This document shows positions 18,053 to 26,910 of a stretch of DNA of 64,000 nt, piece by piece (position 1 is the stretch's first letter; the number at the start of each line of letters is the position of its first letter). The stretch covers positions 124,001 through 188,000 of the forward strand of contig CAVZKP010000019.1 of the NCBI GenBank assembly GCA_963775875.1, read 5' to 3'. A model generated the notes under the pieces. That model worked only from the letters and a program-made list of their open reading frames with translations, ran no database searches and was not told the DNA's origin. The position numbers were made by a program, and so were the translations under genes. Source of the stretch: AP-15 sp963775875 (GTDB lineage Bacteria > Pseudomonadota > Alphaproteobacteria > ATCC43930 > CGMCC-115725).

Positions 18053-19392
18053 GCGGCGCTGAACGCCTGACCGCCAGCCAGGCCGTCCTCCGCCTTGCGG
18101 CCGGAAGCCTGACCGCCGAGACCCTGGTGCGCGACTGCCTCGACCGGGCCGAGGCCCGCGCCGAGGTCAAAGCCTGGGTCTGGCTCGACCCGGAGCGGGC
18201 CCTGGCCCGCGCGCGCGCCATCGACCGCGCCGGCCGGCCCGGCCTGCTCAAGGGCCTGCCGCTCGGGGTCAAGGACGTGATCGACACCTACGACATGCCG
18301 ACCCAGCACGGCTCGCCGATCTACCATGGCAACCGGCCCTTCGCCGACGCCGCCTGCGTCGCGCTGACCCGCGCCGCGGGCGGGATCATCCTCGGCAAGA
18401 CGGTGACCACCGAATTCGCCAACCGCCAGCCGCGCGAGACCGTGCACCCGCACAATCCGGCGCACACCCCGGGCGGCTCGTCGAGCGGGTCGGCCGCCGC
18501 GGTCGCCGATTTCCAGGTGCCGGTCGGGTTCGGCACCCAGACCGGCGGCTCGACGATCCGGCCGGCCGCGTTCTGCGGCGTCATCGGCTACAAGCCAAGC
18601 TTTGGCGAGTTCAGCCGGGTCGGCATCAAGATGCAGTGCCACAATCTCGACACGCTCGGCATCATCTGCCGCAGCCTCGACGACATCGCGCTGATGCGCG
18701 CGGCCCTGCTGGTGCAGGACCGCCGCCCGATCGACCATAGCCCCTCGGCGCCGCGGATCGGGTTTTGCCGGACAGCGGGCTGGGACCATGCCGATGCCGA
18801 CACCCAGGCGCTGCTCGAACGCACCGCCGTCCGGCTCGCCGCCGCGGGGGCAACGGTCAAAGATGTGGAGCTGAGCCCGGCCGACATGCTCGACCACCAG
18901 CGCCGCGTCTTCGCATTCGAGGCCGCGCGCAACTACGCCTACGAATACGAGGTGCATGGCGACCAGCTCAGTCCGGGCTTGCGCGACGGGCTCCTGACGC
19001 CGGGTCGCGCTTTGCCGCTCGCCGCCTATCTCGAGACGATCGAGACCGCCGAGATGTTCCGCCGCAACCTCGACGATCTGTTCGCCGAATTCGACGTGCT
19101 GTTGACCCCGAGTGCCGTCGGCGAGGCGCCCGAGGGGCTGGATTCGACCGGCGACGCGCGCTTCAACGCGATCTGGACCCTGGCCTGGACGCCTTGTGTG
19201 ACCCTGCCCGCCGGGACCGGCGGCAGAGGCCTGCCGCTCGGCGTCCAACTGGTTGGCCCGCGCTTTGGCGACGAAAAATTGCTCGCCGCCGCCGCCTGGG
19301 CCGAAGCCCGAACTCGGCTGAGCGGGGGCGCTTGCCGGCTGCCGCCGGCGGCTGCATTCTCTGAGCCGACGACACCGAGGAGACAGCAATGA
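18049..19392 (+). CDS. Amidase signature family protein (second of two)
   Basis: A 447-residue paralogue of the preceding gene, with the same catalytic elements: 'GVKDVIDTYDMPTQHGS' (Lys), 'GGSSSGSAAAVADF', and 'GTQTGGSTIRPAAFCGVIGYKP' (nucleophile Ser). The shared 'GKTVTTEFANRQP' segment and the matching C-terminus ('LPAGTGGRGLPLGVQLVGP') show common descent, but the middle (substrate-facing) region differs clearly, suggesting different substrates or a heteromeric pair. ATG 18049 overlaps the stop of the first amidase (ATGA), and its own TGA overlaps the next start in the same way. The four genes to 20057 are therefore one tightly coupled operon. Confidence 0.9.
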   Translation: MSGAERLTASQAVLRLAAGSLTAETLVRDCLDRAEARAEVKAWVWLDPERALARARAIDRAGRPGLLKGLPLGVKDVIDTYDMPTQHGSPIYHGNRPFADAACVALTRAAGGIILGKTVTTEFANRQPRETVHPHNPAHTPGGSSSGSAAAVADFQVPVGFGTQTGGSTIRPAAFCGVIGYKPSFGEFSRVGIKMQCHNLDTLGIICRSLDDIALMRAALLVQDRRPIDHSPSAPRIGFCRTAGWDHADADTQALLERTAVRLAAAGATVKDVELSPADMLDHQRRVFAFEAARNYAYEYEVHGDQLSPGLRDGLLTPGRALPLAAYLETIETAEMFRRNLDDLFAEFDVLLTPSAVGEAPEGLDSTGDARFNAIWTLAWTPCVTLPAGTGGRGLPLGVQLVGPRFGDEKLLAAAAWAEARTRLSGGACRLPPAAAFSEPTTPRRQQ

Positions 19393-19715
19393 TCTACGAA
19401 CTGCGCATCTACCATTGCGTGCCCGGACGATTGCCCGATCTGATCAAGCGCTTCGACACCTTGACCCTGCCATTGTGGGAAAAGCACGGCATCCAGCAGG
19501 CCGGGTTCTGGACCGTGGCGATCGGGCCGTCGAACCAGGCTCTCTACTACATGCTCAAATGGGAATCGCTCGACGACCGGGCCAGGCGCTTCGCCGGCTT
19601 CCAGGCCGATCCGGCCTGGGTGTCGGGGCGCGCCGAAACCGAGAAGAACGGCCAGATCGTCGCGTCGATCAGCAACACCATCCTGCAGCCGACAAGCTTC
19701 TCGTCGGTAAAGTAA
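19389..19715 (+). CDS. NIPSNAP family protein (first of two)
   Basis: A 108-residue single-domain protein of the NIPSNAP family, a dimeric alpha/beta-barrel fold whose bacterial members have no well-defined activity. Typical features are the opening 'MIYELRIYHCVPGRLPDLIKRF', 'KHGIQQAGFWTVAIG' and 'MLKWESLDDRARRFAGFQADPAW'. It overlaps the second amidase gene by four bases (ATGA), and is followed after 15 bases by a near copy. Bacterial NIPSNAPs often sit in catabolic gene clusters, so a role in amide breakdown with the two amidases is plausible, but inferred. Confidence 0.9.
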   Translation: MIYELRIYHCVPGRLPDLIKRFDTLTLPLWEKHGIQQAGFWTVAIGPSNQALYYMLKWESLDDRARRFAGFQADPAWVSGRAETEKNGQIVASISNTILQPTSFSSVK

Positions 19716-19730
19716 CAGCGAGGAACCGAC

Positions 19731-20057
19731 ATGCTCTACGAACTGCGCATCTATCATTGCGTACCCGGCCGCCTGCCCGATCTGCTGAAGCGGTTCGACA
19801 CCATCACTTTGGGCATCTGGAAGCGCCACGGCATCGAGCAGGCCGGCTTTTGGACCACGGCGATCGGCAATTCGAACCAGGCTCTGCATTACCTGCTCAA
19901 ATGGGAGTCGCTGGCCGACCGCGAAAAGAAATGGAACGCGTTCCAGGCCGATCCCGAATGGCACACCAAGCGCGCCCAGACCGAAGCCAACGGAGCGATC
20001 GTCGCCAGGGTCGAGAACAGCATCCTGCAGCCGACCAGCTTCTCGGCGGTGAAATAG
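19731..20057 (+). CDS. NIPSNAP family protein (second of two)
   Basis: Same length (108 residues) as the gene just upstream and identical at about 77 of 108 positions by hand count, so a tandem duplicate that has since diverged. 'YELRIYHCVPGRLPDL' and 'ILQPTSFS' are unchanged, while surface positions such as 'REKKWNAFQADPEWHTKRAQ' differ. The start ATG 19731 follows a GAGG box. It ends the amidase/NIPSNAP operon; the following spacer has a GC-rich imperfect hairpin around 20080-20105 but no T run. Confidence 0.9.
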   Translation: MLYELRIYHCVPGRLPDLLKRFDTITLGIWKRHGIEQAGFWTTAIGNSNQALHYLLKWESLADREKKWNAFQADPEWHTKRAQTEANGAIVARVENSILQPTSFSAVK

Positions 20058-20248
20058 ACCTCGCAAACCGATCGCGGCGGGAGGCGGTGGAGGCCGGCTC
20101 CGCCGCTTTCGCCACCGCAGAATTCCGCTCGCCGGGGAACCACGGGGTATGGTCTCGCGCCGCTGCCGAAGGGTCATATTGCGCATGGCAGCCGCGCCGG
20201 GGTGAGAGGCGGCTGGTAAATCTCCGGGCGGGCTCGTAGCCTGTCGGC

Positions 20249-20884
20249 ATGTTTACCGGCATTGTCACCGATCTCGGGCAGGTACGGCGAATCCGGCGCG
20301 GCGCATTGGTCGAACTGACCATCGCCACCGGGTTCGATACCGGGGCGATCGCGATCGGCGCCTCGATCGCCTGCTCGGGGCCGTGTCTGACGGTGGTCGC
20401 GGTCGAGCCGGGGGCGTTCACGGTGCAGGCCTCGGCCGAGACCGTGGCGTGCACGACGATCGGCGCATGGCGGCAGGGAACGCCGGTCAATCTCGAACAA
20501 TCCCTGCGGCTCGGCGACGAGTTGGGCGGGCATCTGGTGTCGGGCCATGTCGATGGCCTGGCGCGGATCGCCGAGCGGCGTCCCGAGGCCGAATCGGTGC
20601 GGTTCGTGTTCGAGGCGCCGGCGGCGCTGGCGCCGTTCATCGCGCCGAAAGGGTCGGTGACATTGGACGGGGTCAGCCTGACGGTCAACGAGGTGTCGGG
20701 CGGCGCCGCGATGTCGGCGATCCGGTTCGGCGTCAACATCATCCCGCATACGCTGGCCTGCACCAGCTTCAATACGGCGCAGCCGGGGCAAGAAATGAAC
20801 CTCGAAATCGACATGATCGCCCGCTACGTCGCGCGCCTGCTCGGGGCGGCCGCGCCCGTCGCGGTTTCGGGTGCTGCGCAATGA
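20249..20884 (+). CDS. ribE: Riboflavin synthase, alpha chain
   Basis: Catalyses dismutation of two 6,7-dimethyl-8-ribityllumazine molecules to riboflavin. The 211-residue protein has the two homologous lumazine-binding barrels of the family: the first opens with 'MFTGIVTDLGQV' and ends in 'SVNLEQSLRLGDELGGHLVSGHVDG' style sequence ('VNLEQSLRLGDELGG'), the second has 'LDGVSLTVNEV' and 'IPHTLACTSF'. It overlaps ribH by four bases. I looked for an FMN riboswitch upstream (20058-20248) and did not find its conserved core. Confidence 0.94.
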   Translation: MFTGIVTDLGQVRRIRRGALVELTIATGFDTGAIAIGASIACSGPCLTVVAVEPGAFTVQASAETVACTTIGAWRQGTPVNLEQSLRLGDELGGHLVSGHVDGLARIAERRPEAESVRFVFEAPAALAPFIAPKGSVTLDGVSLTVNEVSGGAAMSAIRFGVNIIPHTLACTSFNTAQPGQEMNLEIDMIARYVARLLGAAAPVAVSGAAQ

Positions 20885-21327
20885 GCCGTCCGCCGCATAT
20901 CCTGATCGTCGAGGCGCCCTATTACGCCCATATCGCCGAGGCCTTGCGGCGCGGCGCCGAACGCGCGCTCGCGGCGGCGGGCGCCACCCATGAGGTGATC
21001 CAGGTCCCCGGCTCGTTCGAGATCCCGGCGGCGATCGGCCTCGCCGCGCGGGCGAGCGACCGGTTCGACGGGTTTGTCGCGCTCGGTTGCGTGATCCGCG
21101 GCCAGACCACGCATTACGATCACATTTGCGCCGAGAGCGCGCGCGGGCTGCAGGATCTGGCGGTGCGCGACGGGCTGGCCATCGGCTACGGCATCCTGAC
21201 CTGCGAGAACGAGGCGCAGGCGCTCGAACGCGCCCCACCCGAGGGCCGCGACCATGGCGGGGCGGCGGTGCGCGCCTGCCTGGCGATCGTCGAACTGAAG
21301 CGGCGTCTGGCGCAGGCCGGCGGATGA
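20881..21327 (+). CDS. ribH: 6,7-dimethyl-8-ribityllumazine synthase
   Basis: Penultimate step of riboflavin synthesis, joining the pyrimidinedione and the butanone phosphate; the protein forms pentamers or icosahedra. 148 residues. The family landmarks are 'VPGSFEIPAAIGLAA', 'GFVALGCVIRGQTTHYDHIC' (with the catalytic His region) and 'AIGYGILTCENEAQALERA'. ATG 20881 overlaps the ribE stop (ATGA) and the TGA overlaps nusB, so ribE-ribH-nusB are translationally coupled, as in many Alphaproteobacteria. Confidence 0.94.
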   Translation: MSRPPHILIVEAPYYAHIAEALRRGAERALAAAGATHEVIQVPGSFEIPAAIGLAARASDRFDGFVALGCVIRGQTTHYDHICAESARGLQDLAVRDGLAIGYGILTCENEAQALERAPPEGRDHGGAAVRACLAIVELKRRLAQAGG

Positions 21328-21821
21328 ACGCCGCGGACGACCACACCACCGGCGAGGGACGCCCGCGCATCGGCGGGCGCCGGCGCACCGTAGCCCGGCT
21401 GGCGGCGGTGCAGGCGCTCTATCAGCTCGAGCTGAACCCCGAACTCGATCCCGAAGCGGTGGTGCGCGAATTCGCCCGCTATCGCTTCGACCAGGAGATC
21501 GACGGCGACCAGTTGGCCGAGGCCGACCCGGCGTTTTTCGGCGAAATCGTGCGCGGGGTGGCCGCCGATCAGGAGCGGCTCGATGCCGACATCTCGGCCG
21601 CCCTGGTCGAGGAATGGCCGCTGGCGCGGCTCGATGCGGTGTTGCGCGCGATCCTGCGCGCCGGCGTCTGGGAGCTGGCGCATCGGGCGGATGTGCCGGC
21701 GCGAGTCTCGATCAGCGAATACATCGCCATCGCCCACGCCTTCTTTATCGGCAAGGAGCCTGGGCTCGCCAACGGCGTCCTCGACCGGCTGGGCCGCAGC
21801 CTGCGCCCGGCGGATATGTAG
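21324..21821 (+). CDS. nusB: Transcription antitermination factor NusB
   Basis: NusB pairs with NusE (S10) on boxA RNA in antitermination complexes on rRNA operons. The 165-residue helical protein shows 'ARLAAVQALYQLEL' at the start and 'LDAVLRAILRAGVWEL...SISEYIAIAHAFF' with 'NGVLDRL' at the end, all standard for the family. The N-terminal 20 residues are a variable extension. ATG 21324 overlaps the ribH stop by four bases; five bases separate its stop from thiL. Confidence 0.93.
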   Translation: MNAADDHTTGEGRPRIGGRRRTVARLAAVQALYQLELNPELDPEAVVREFARYRFDQEIDGDQLAEADPAFFGEIVRGVAADQERLDADISAALVEEWPLARLDAVLRAILRAGVWELAHRADVPARVSISEYIAIAHAFFIGKEPGLANGVLDRLGRSLRPADM

Positions 21822-21826
21822 CGGCG

Positions 21827-22821
21827 ATGGCAACAGGCGCCGCCGACGAGGCGCCGGGCGAATTCGAGCGCATCCGGCGCTATTTCGCGCCGCTGGCCGG
21901 GCCGGGCGGGCTTGGCCTCCTCGATGATGCCGCCTTGGTCGGCTGCCGCGCCGGGCAGTCCCTGGTCGTCACCGCCGATGCGATCGTCGCCGGCGTGCAT
22001 TACCTGCCGCAGGATCCGCCGGATCTCGTCGCCAAAAAGCTGTTGCGGGTCAATCTGTCGGATCTGGCGGCGATGGGTGCGCGGCCATTGCATTATCTGC
22101 TGACGACGGCGCTTCCGCCCGAGTTGGGAGCGGAATGGCTCGCCAGCTTCGCCCACGGGCTGGAAGAGGATCAGCGGCGGTTCGGCGTCGCCCTGCTGGG
22201 TGGCGATTCGGTCGCGACCACGGGGCCGGCGGTGCTGTCGCTGACCGCGATCGGCGAGGTCGCGACGGGTAATGAGATCCGCCGCAGCGGCGCCCGAATC
22301 GGCGATCGTGGTCTGGGTCTCCGGTACGATCGGCGACGCCTTTCTTGGGCTCGGCGTGCTGCGCGGCGCCTATCCGGAGCTTGCCGCCGAGCATCGCGGC
22401 GCGCTGATCGGGCGGTTTCAGCTACCCGAGCCGCGCGTCGCGCTGGGTCCGGCGCTGGCCGGGATTGCGCATGCGATGATCGACGTGTCCGACGGGCTCC
22501 TCGCCGATCTCGGCCATATCTGCGAGACCTCGAATGTTGGCCGCCGTGGTCGAGCGCGAATCGCTGCCGCTGTCCGCGGCGGCGCGGGCGGTCGTGGCGC
22601 TCGATCCCGGTATTGCGGCGCGGCTCGCTTCCGGCGGCGACGATTATGAGCTGCTGTTCGCCGCATCGGCCGAAGCCGCGGAGGCGATCGCCGCGCTGTC
22701 CGCCGGGCTCGGCCTGCCGATCACCGCGATCGGCCGGATCGAGGCCGGCGACGGCGTGCGGTTTGTCGACCTTGCGGGGCAAACGATCCCGGTCGCGGCT
22801 GCCGGCTACCGCCATTTCTGA
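21827..22821 (+). pseudogene. thiL: Thiamine-monophosphate kinase, interrupted by two frameshifts
   Basis: ThiL makes thiamine pyrophosphate from thiamine monophosphate. Three frames join to a normal ~330-residue protein: 'GEFERIRRYFAPLAG...LLDDAALV...VVTADAIVAGVHYLP...DLVAKKLLRVNLSDLAAMGA' and 'ALLGGDS' in the first; after 'GARIGDR' an extra base near 22309-22311 moves on to 'VWVSGTIGDAFLGLGVL...AHAMIDVSDGLLADLGHICE'; another near 22537-22540 leads to 'AAVVERESLPLS...LASGGDDYELLFAA', ending TGA 22819-22821. Both shifts are +1. Metal/ATP motifs (DDAA, VNLSDL, DVSDGL, GGDDYEL) are intact, so it reads as a working gene with two surplus bases. Confidence 0.85.
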
Positions 22822-22853
22822 AAGCTGGGCGCTGCTGCTCACCCCCGGGCACT

Positions 22854-22868
22854 CTCCCGTAAGGGGAG
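22854..22868. repeat. Short REP-like hairpin
   Basis: CTCCC-GTAAG-GGGAG between thiL and hppA, inside a stretch beginning CACCCCCGGGCACTCTCCCG. It resembles the palindromic intergenic hairpins scattered in many alphaproteobacterial genomes. It may end thiL transcription, but there is no T run. Confidence 0.35.
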
Positions 22869-23018
22869 CGCGGACGCAGCTGCGGCACCGGCGCGACAAT
22901 TCCCGCCGCCTGGGCGGTTGCCCAAAGAATGCGCTTCTGCCATGTTCCGCGCGCTCCCGCCCGCCCGTGGCAGGCAGCAGCAGGTCCCTTTTTCGCTGGT
23001 CGCGAGGCAATCTTTCGG

Positions 23019-25115
23019 ATGGTCAACGCATCTTATCTCGTCATCGCCTGCGGTGTGCTGGCATTGCTCTACGGCTGGGTCACCAGCCGGCAGGTGTTGA
23101 GCGCCAATGCCGGCAACGCCCGGATGCAGGAGATCTCGGGCGCCGTGCAGGTCGGTGCGCGCGCCTATCTCAATCGGCAATACCGCGCTGTGGCAATCGT
23201 CGGCGTGGTTATCCTGATCATCCTCGGCGCCACCCTGGGCTTGCGCGTCGCGGTCGGCTACCTGATTGGGGCGGTGCTGTCGGCCACCGCCGGCTATATC
23301 GGCATGAACGTGTCGGTGCGGGCCAATGTGCGCACCGCGCAGGCCGCCCGCGGCGGGCTCAAACCCGGCCTCGCGATCGCCTTCAAAGCCGGCGCGGTGA
23401 CCGGCCTATTGGTGGTCGGGCTGGGGCTCCTGGGCGTGTCGCTCTATTATTTCCTGCTGCGGGCGACGATCCAGGGCGACGATCTGCGCCCGGTGCTCGA
23501 AGCCATGGTCGGGCTGAGTTTCGGCGCGTCGCTGATTTCGATCTTCGCCCGCCTCGGCGGCGGCATCTTCACCAAGGGCGCCGATGTCGGCGCGGACCTG
23601 GTCGGCAAGGTCGAGGCCGGCATCCCCGAAGACGATCCGCGCAACCCGGCCGTGATCGCCGATAACGTCGGCGATAATGTCGGCGATTGCGCCGGCATGG
23701 CGGCCGATCTGTTCGAGACTTACGCCGTCACCATCGTCGCGACGATGCTGCTCGCCGCGATCTTCTTCACCCCGCCGCTGCGCGACAAGATGCTGCTGCT
23801 GCCGCTGGTGATCGGCGCCGCGTGCATCGTGACCTCGGTGATCGGCACCTACTTTGTCCGCCTCGGCGCGGATAACGGGATCATGAAGGCGCTCTATAAG
23901 GGGCTGGTCGCCACCGGCGTCCTGTCGGTCGCGGCGGTCGCCGCGGTGATCTGGTGGCTGGTCGGCTTTTCCGAGCCGCTGGCGATGACCACCGGAACCA
24001 CGGTGACCGGGCTCGGGCTGTGGCTGTGCGCGATCGTCGGTCTCGGGGTGACCGGGTTCATCGTCTGGATCACCGAATATTATACGGCGACGGATTACCG
24101 CCCGGTGCGCAGCATCGCCCTGAGTTCGACGACCGGCCACGGCACCAACGTGATCCAGGGCCTCGCGGTGTCGATGGAGGCGACGGCATTGCCGGTTGTG
24201 GTGATCTGCGTCGGCATCATCGTTTCCTTCCTGATCGGCGGGCTGTTCGGGATCGCGGTGGCGGCGACCACGATGCTGGCCTTGGCCGGCATGATCATCG
24301 CCCTCGACGCCTATGGCCCGGTCACCGACAATGCCGGCGGCATCGCCGAGATGGCCGATCTGCCGCGCGAGGTGCGGCGCACCACCGACGCGCTCGACGC
24401 CGTCGGCAATACCACCAAGGCGGTGACCAAGGGTTATGCGATCGGCTCGGCCGGTCTCGCCTCGCTGGTGCTGTTTGCCGCCTACACCGAGGATCTGAGG
24501 CATTATTTTCCAAAGCTCGACGTGCATTTCGCGCTGCAGGATCCCTATGTGGTGATCGGGCTGTTTATCGGCGGGCTGCTGCCCTATCTGTTCGCCGCGC
24601 TCGGCATGACTGCGGTCGGCCGGGCGGCGGGTTCGGTGGTGGTCGAGGTGCGCCGCCAGTTCCGCGAGATCCCCGGCATCATGGAGGGCCGCGCCAAGCC
24701 CGATTATGGTCTGGCCGTCGATCTGCTGACCCGGGCCGCGATCCGCGAGATGATCGTGCCCTCGCTGCTGCCGGTGGTGGCGCCGATCGCGCTCTACATC
24801 GTGATCGCGGTGATCGCCGGGCGCGCGGCGGCGTTCAGCGCGCTGGGAGCGATGCTGCTCGGCACCATCGTGACCGGGATTTTTGTCGCGATCTCGATGA
24901 CTTCGGGCGGCGGCGCCTGGGACAACGCCAAGAAATACATCGAGGAAGGCCATCACGGCGGCAAAGGGTCCGAGCCGCACAAGGCCGCGGTCACCGGCGA
25001 TACGGTTGGCGATCCCTATAAGGATACCGCCGGCCCGGCGGTCAACCCGATGATCAAGATCACCAATATCGTGGCCTTGCTGCTGCTCGCGATCCTGGCG
25101 AAATGGGCTAGCTGA
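23019..25115 (+). CDS. hppA: K+-independent membrane-bound H+-translocating pyrophosphatase
   Basis: Couples hydrolysis of pyrophosphate to proton pumping across the inner membrane. The 698-residue protein has some 15-16 membrane helices. The pyrophosphate/Mg site is visible as 'FTKGADVGADLVGKVEAGIPEDDPRNP' followed by 'ADNVGDNVGDCAGMAADLFE', and near the end 'GDTVGDPYKDTAGPAVNPMIK'. The diagnostic 'GNTTKAVTKG' carries Lys where K+-dependent enzymes have Ala, so this is the K+-independent class. ATG 23019 follows GAGG at long spacing; the frame is open upstream but without family likeness. Monocistronic, convergent with the BamE gene. Confidence 0.95.
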   Translation: MVNASYLVIACGVLALLYGWVTSRQVLSANAGNARMQEISGAVQVGARAYLNRQYRAVAIVGVVILIILGATLGLRVAVGYLIGAVLSATAGYIGMNVSVRANVRTAQAARGGLKPGLAIAFKAGAVTGLLVVGLGLLGVSLYYFLLRATIQGDDLRPVLEAMVGLSFGASLISIFARLGGGIFTKGADVGADLVGKVEAGIPEDDPRNPAVIADNVGDNVGDCAGMAADLFETYAVTIVATMLLAAIFFTPPLRDKMLLLPLVIGAACIVTSVIGTYFVRLGADNGIMKALYKGLVATGVLSVAAVAAVIWWLVGFSEPLAMTTGTTVTGLGLWLCAIVGLGVTGFIVWITEYYTATDYRPVRSIALSSTTGHGTNVIQGLAVSMEATALPVVVICVGIIVSFLIGGLFGIAVAATTMLALAGMIIALDAYGPVTDNAGGIAEMADLPREVRRTTDALDAVGNTTKAVTKGYAIGSAGLASLVLFAAYTEDLRHYFPKLDVHFALQDPYVVIGLFIGGLLPYLFAALGMTAVGRAAGSVVVEVRRQFREIPGIMEGRAKPDYGLAVDLLTRAAIREMIVPSLLPVVAPIALYIVIAVIAGRAAAFSALGAMLLGTIVTGIFVAISMTSGGGAWDNAKKYIEEGHHGGKGSEPHKAAVTGDTVGDPYKDTAGPAVNPMIKITNIVALLLLAILAKWAS

Positions 25116-25143
25116 GCCGGCAGCCGGTCAGCAGCCGCGCCGA

Positions 25144-25662
25144 TCAGTGTTGCTCGTCATGCGGCGACGGGCCGCTGGTGCCGCCGCTGGGGCCGCTTCC
25201 GCCGCCGCCGCCCCCTCCGCCGCTGCTGCCGTTGAACCTGCCGAGGTTGCCGAGGATTTGTTCGAGGAACGTCAGCTCGCGGCCCGGGGCCGGCGTGGTG
25301 CGTGCGACCGGGGTGATGTCGCGCCCGTTTTTCAATGTCTTATGGTCGACCGCTTGGACGATGCCGTCATCGTTGAAGTCGACGATATAGACCTCCTGGT
25401 CCAGCACGTCGGGATCGAAAAACGAGAACTGGCTGGTGCGGCGACTGATATAATACCATGATTTGTCATGAAAGACGCCGACGCTCGACGGCGTTCCGAG
25501 GATCTTCGCGACCTGGTCCTTGGTGGTTTTGCCGGGGTGAATTTCGGCAATTTCATCGGGCGGCGGAAGATTGCCGCGCTGTTCGACGGTCTTAGCACAG
25601 CCCGTGAGCACGACAGCAGCCGACAACGCAACGACAGCGGTGGATAAGCGTAGCGAGAGCAT
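25144..25662 (-). CDS. BamE/SmpA-OmlA family outer membrane lipoprotein with Gly-rich tail
   Basis: A 172-residue lipoprotein, probably the BamE subunit of the beta-barrel assembly machine. A lipobox 'VLTGC' ends the signal peptide (Cys near 21). The conserved module follows: 'IHPGKTTKDQVAKILGTPSSVGVFHDKSWYYISRRTSQFSFFDPDVLDQEVYIVDFNDDGIV'. The last 28 residues are Gly/Ser/Pro-rich low-complexity sequence with eight glycines in a row, which is unusual for BamE. ATG 25662 is preferred over TTG 25680. It is divergent from the CBP3-like gene, the same arrangement seen in other Alphaproteobacteria. Confidence 0.88.
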   Translation of the reverse strand: MLSLRLSTAVVALSAAVVLTGCAKTVEQRGNLPPPDEIAEIHPGKTTKDQVAKILGTPSSVGVFHDKSWYYISRRTSQFSFFDPDVLDQEVYIVDFNDDGIVQAVDHKTLKNGRDITPVARTTPAPGRELTFLEQILGNLGRFNGSSGGGGGGGGSGPSGGTSGPSPHDEQH

Positions 25663-25793
25663 GGCGCGATGACCGGACAAGATATCAGTTAGGAGATCGC
25701 GTTGGAGAGCAGATCTCGGTTGAAACAGTTTGGCACGGCGCTCATCAGTGGTCCATACCTTCAGCCGAGACTAGGTCGTTGTCAACGACTGCG

Positions 25794-26384
25794 ATGGCCC
25801 TGAGGCTTATGGTGATTTATTCGACGCGACGCAAGTCGATCCGCGAGGCGGCCGAGGCCGCCTATCGCCAGGTGGTCGAGCAGGCGCGGCAGCCGGTGTT
25901 CTTCGCCGAATATGGCGTACCCGATACTTTGGACGGGCGGTTCGAGCTGATCTGCCTGCACGCCTTTTTCTATCTCTATCGGCTCAAGGCGGAGCGGCCG
26001 CGCTCGGCGGCGCTGTCTCAGGCGTTTTTCGACGCGATGTTCGCCGATCTCGATCGGTCGCTGCGCGAGATGGGCACCGGCGATCTGAGCGTAGGCAAAA
26101 ATGTGAAGCAGATGGCGCGCGGCTTTTATGGCCGGATTCGCGCTTATCAGGAAGGGATCGAGGGCGCCAATTCGGCGTTGGCCGGGGCATTGGCGCGCAA
26201 CCTCTTCGGCACCGTGCGCGGAGCGCCGCCGGGGATCGGCGAAATGGCCGAATATGCGCGCGCGACGGTCAGGGGATTGGCCCGGCAATCGGCGGACGAG
26301 CTGCTCCGCGGCTGCGTCCGCTTTCCGGTTCCCGGCGCTGGCGGGGCGGGCGCCGCGCTGGCGGCGTCGAGTGCCGGACGATGA
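25794..26384 (+). CDS. Ubiquinol-cytochrome c chaperone (CBP3 family)
   Basis: Homologue of mitochondrial CBP3/UQCC1, which assists cytochrome b and bc1 assembly. 196 residues from ATG 25794. The central family block is clear: 'QPVFFAEYGVPDTLDGRFELICLHAFFYLYRLK', 'AFFDAMFADLDRSLREMGTGDLSVGKNVKQMARGFYGRI' and 'YQEGIEGANSALAGALARN'. A TTG at 25779 would add five residues. It is followed after ten bases by the DUF177 gene; this pairing leading into rpmF-plsX-fabH is typical for the class. Confidence 0.9.
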   Translation: MALRLMVIYSTRRKSIREAAEAAYRQVVEQARQPVFFAEYGVPDTLDGRFELICLHAFFYLYRLKAERPRSAALSQAFFDAMFADLDRSLREMGTGDLSVGKNVKQMARGFYGRIRAYQEGIEGANSALAGALARNLFGTVRGAPPGIGEMAEYARATVRGLARQSADELLRGCVRFPVPGAGGAGAALAASSAGR

Positions 26385-26394
26385 GCGCCGGGCG

Positions 26395-26910
26395 ATGAGC
26401 GCCGCCGCACCCGAATTCTCCCGCCTGGTGCCGCTCGCCCGGCTGGGTTCGGAGGCTTTTCGCCAGCAGATCGAAGCCACCAAAGACGAGCGCGAACGGC
26501 TCGCCCGCCGGCTCGACCTGATCGCGATCGAGCGTCTGGCCGCGACCGTGACCTTGCGCCGCCAGGCCGGCGAGATCGTGCTGCTCGAGGCGGTGTTCGA
26601 GGCCGAGTTGGAGCAGATTTGCGTGGTCACGCTCGAACCCGTCCCGGCCAAGGTTTGCCAGTCGTTTTCATTGATTTACGGCCCGGTTGACGAGGCTCTG
26701 TCGGAGATCGAACTTGACGTTGACGATCCCGTTTTCGAACCCTTGACCGGAGACGCCATCGACATTGGCGAGGCGGTGGCCCAGGAACTGTCCTTGGCGC
26801 TGCCCGAATTTCCGCGCGCACCCGATGCCGAAATCGAAGCCATGGCGGCGGAGCCGATCGATGCCGGCTTTGGCGCGTTGGCGGGGTTGGCCAAACCGGC
26901 GAAGGATTGA
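26395..26910 (+). CDS. DUF177 (YceD) family protein
   Basis: A 171-residue protein of the YceD family, which almost always precedes rpmF. Homologues are implicated in large-subunit rRNA processing or accumulation, but the mechanism is unclear. The mid-section has 'RQAGEIVLLEAVFEAELEQICVVTLEPVPAKV', with a single Cys in the position of the conserved cysteine, then an acidic stretch 'IELDVDDPVFEPLTGDAIDIGEAVAQELSLALPEFPRAP', and 'AGFGALAGL' at the end. ATG 26395 lies ten bases after the chaperone stop, so the two are one transcription unit. Confidence 0.88.
   Translation: MSAAAPEFSRLVPLARLGSEAFRQQIEATKDERERLARRLDLIAIERLAATVTLRRQAGEIVLLEAVFEAELEQICVVTLEPVPAKVCQSFSLIYGPVDEALSEIELDVDDPVFEPLTGDAIDIGEAVAQELSLALPEFPRAPDAEIEAMAAEPIDAGFGALAGLAKPAKD

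Noticed and set aside
16742..19392. Amidase pair as GatA of the tRNA amidotransferase
   Set aside because: No gatB or gatC nearby and two divergent copies in an operon with NIPSNAP genes; a catabolic role fits better.
20058..20248. FMN riboswitch before ribE
   Set aside because: The conserved RFN core is not present; only loosely similar GC-rich segments were seen.
23406..24980. 524-codon minus-strand frame rich in His, Asp and Arg
   Set aside because: Antisense to hppA; its composition is the complement of a membrane protein gene.
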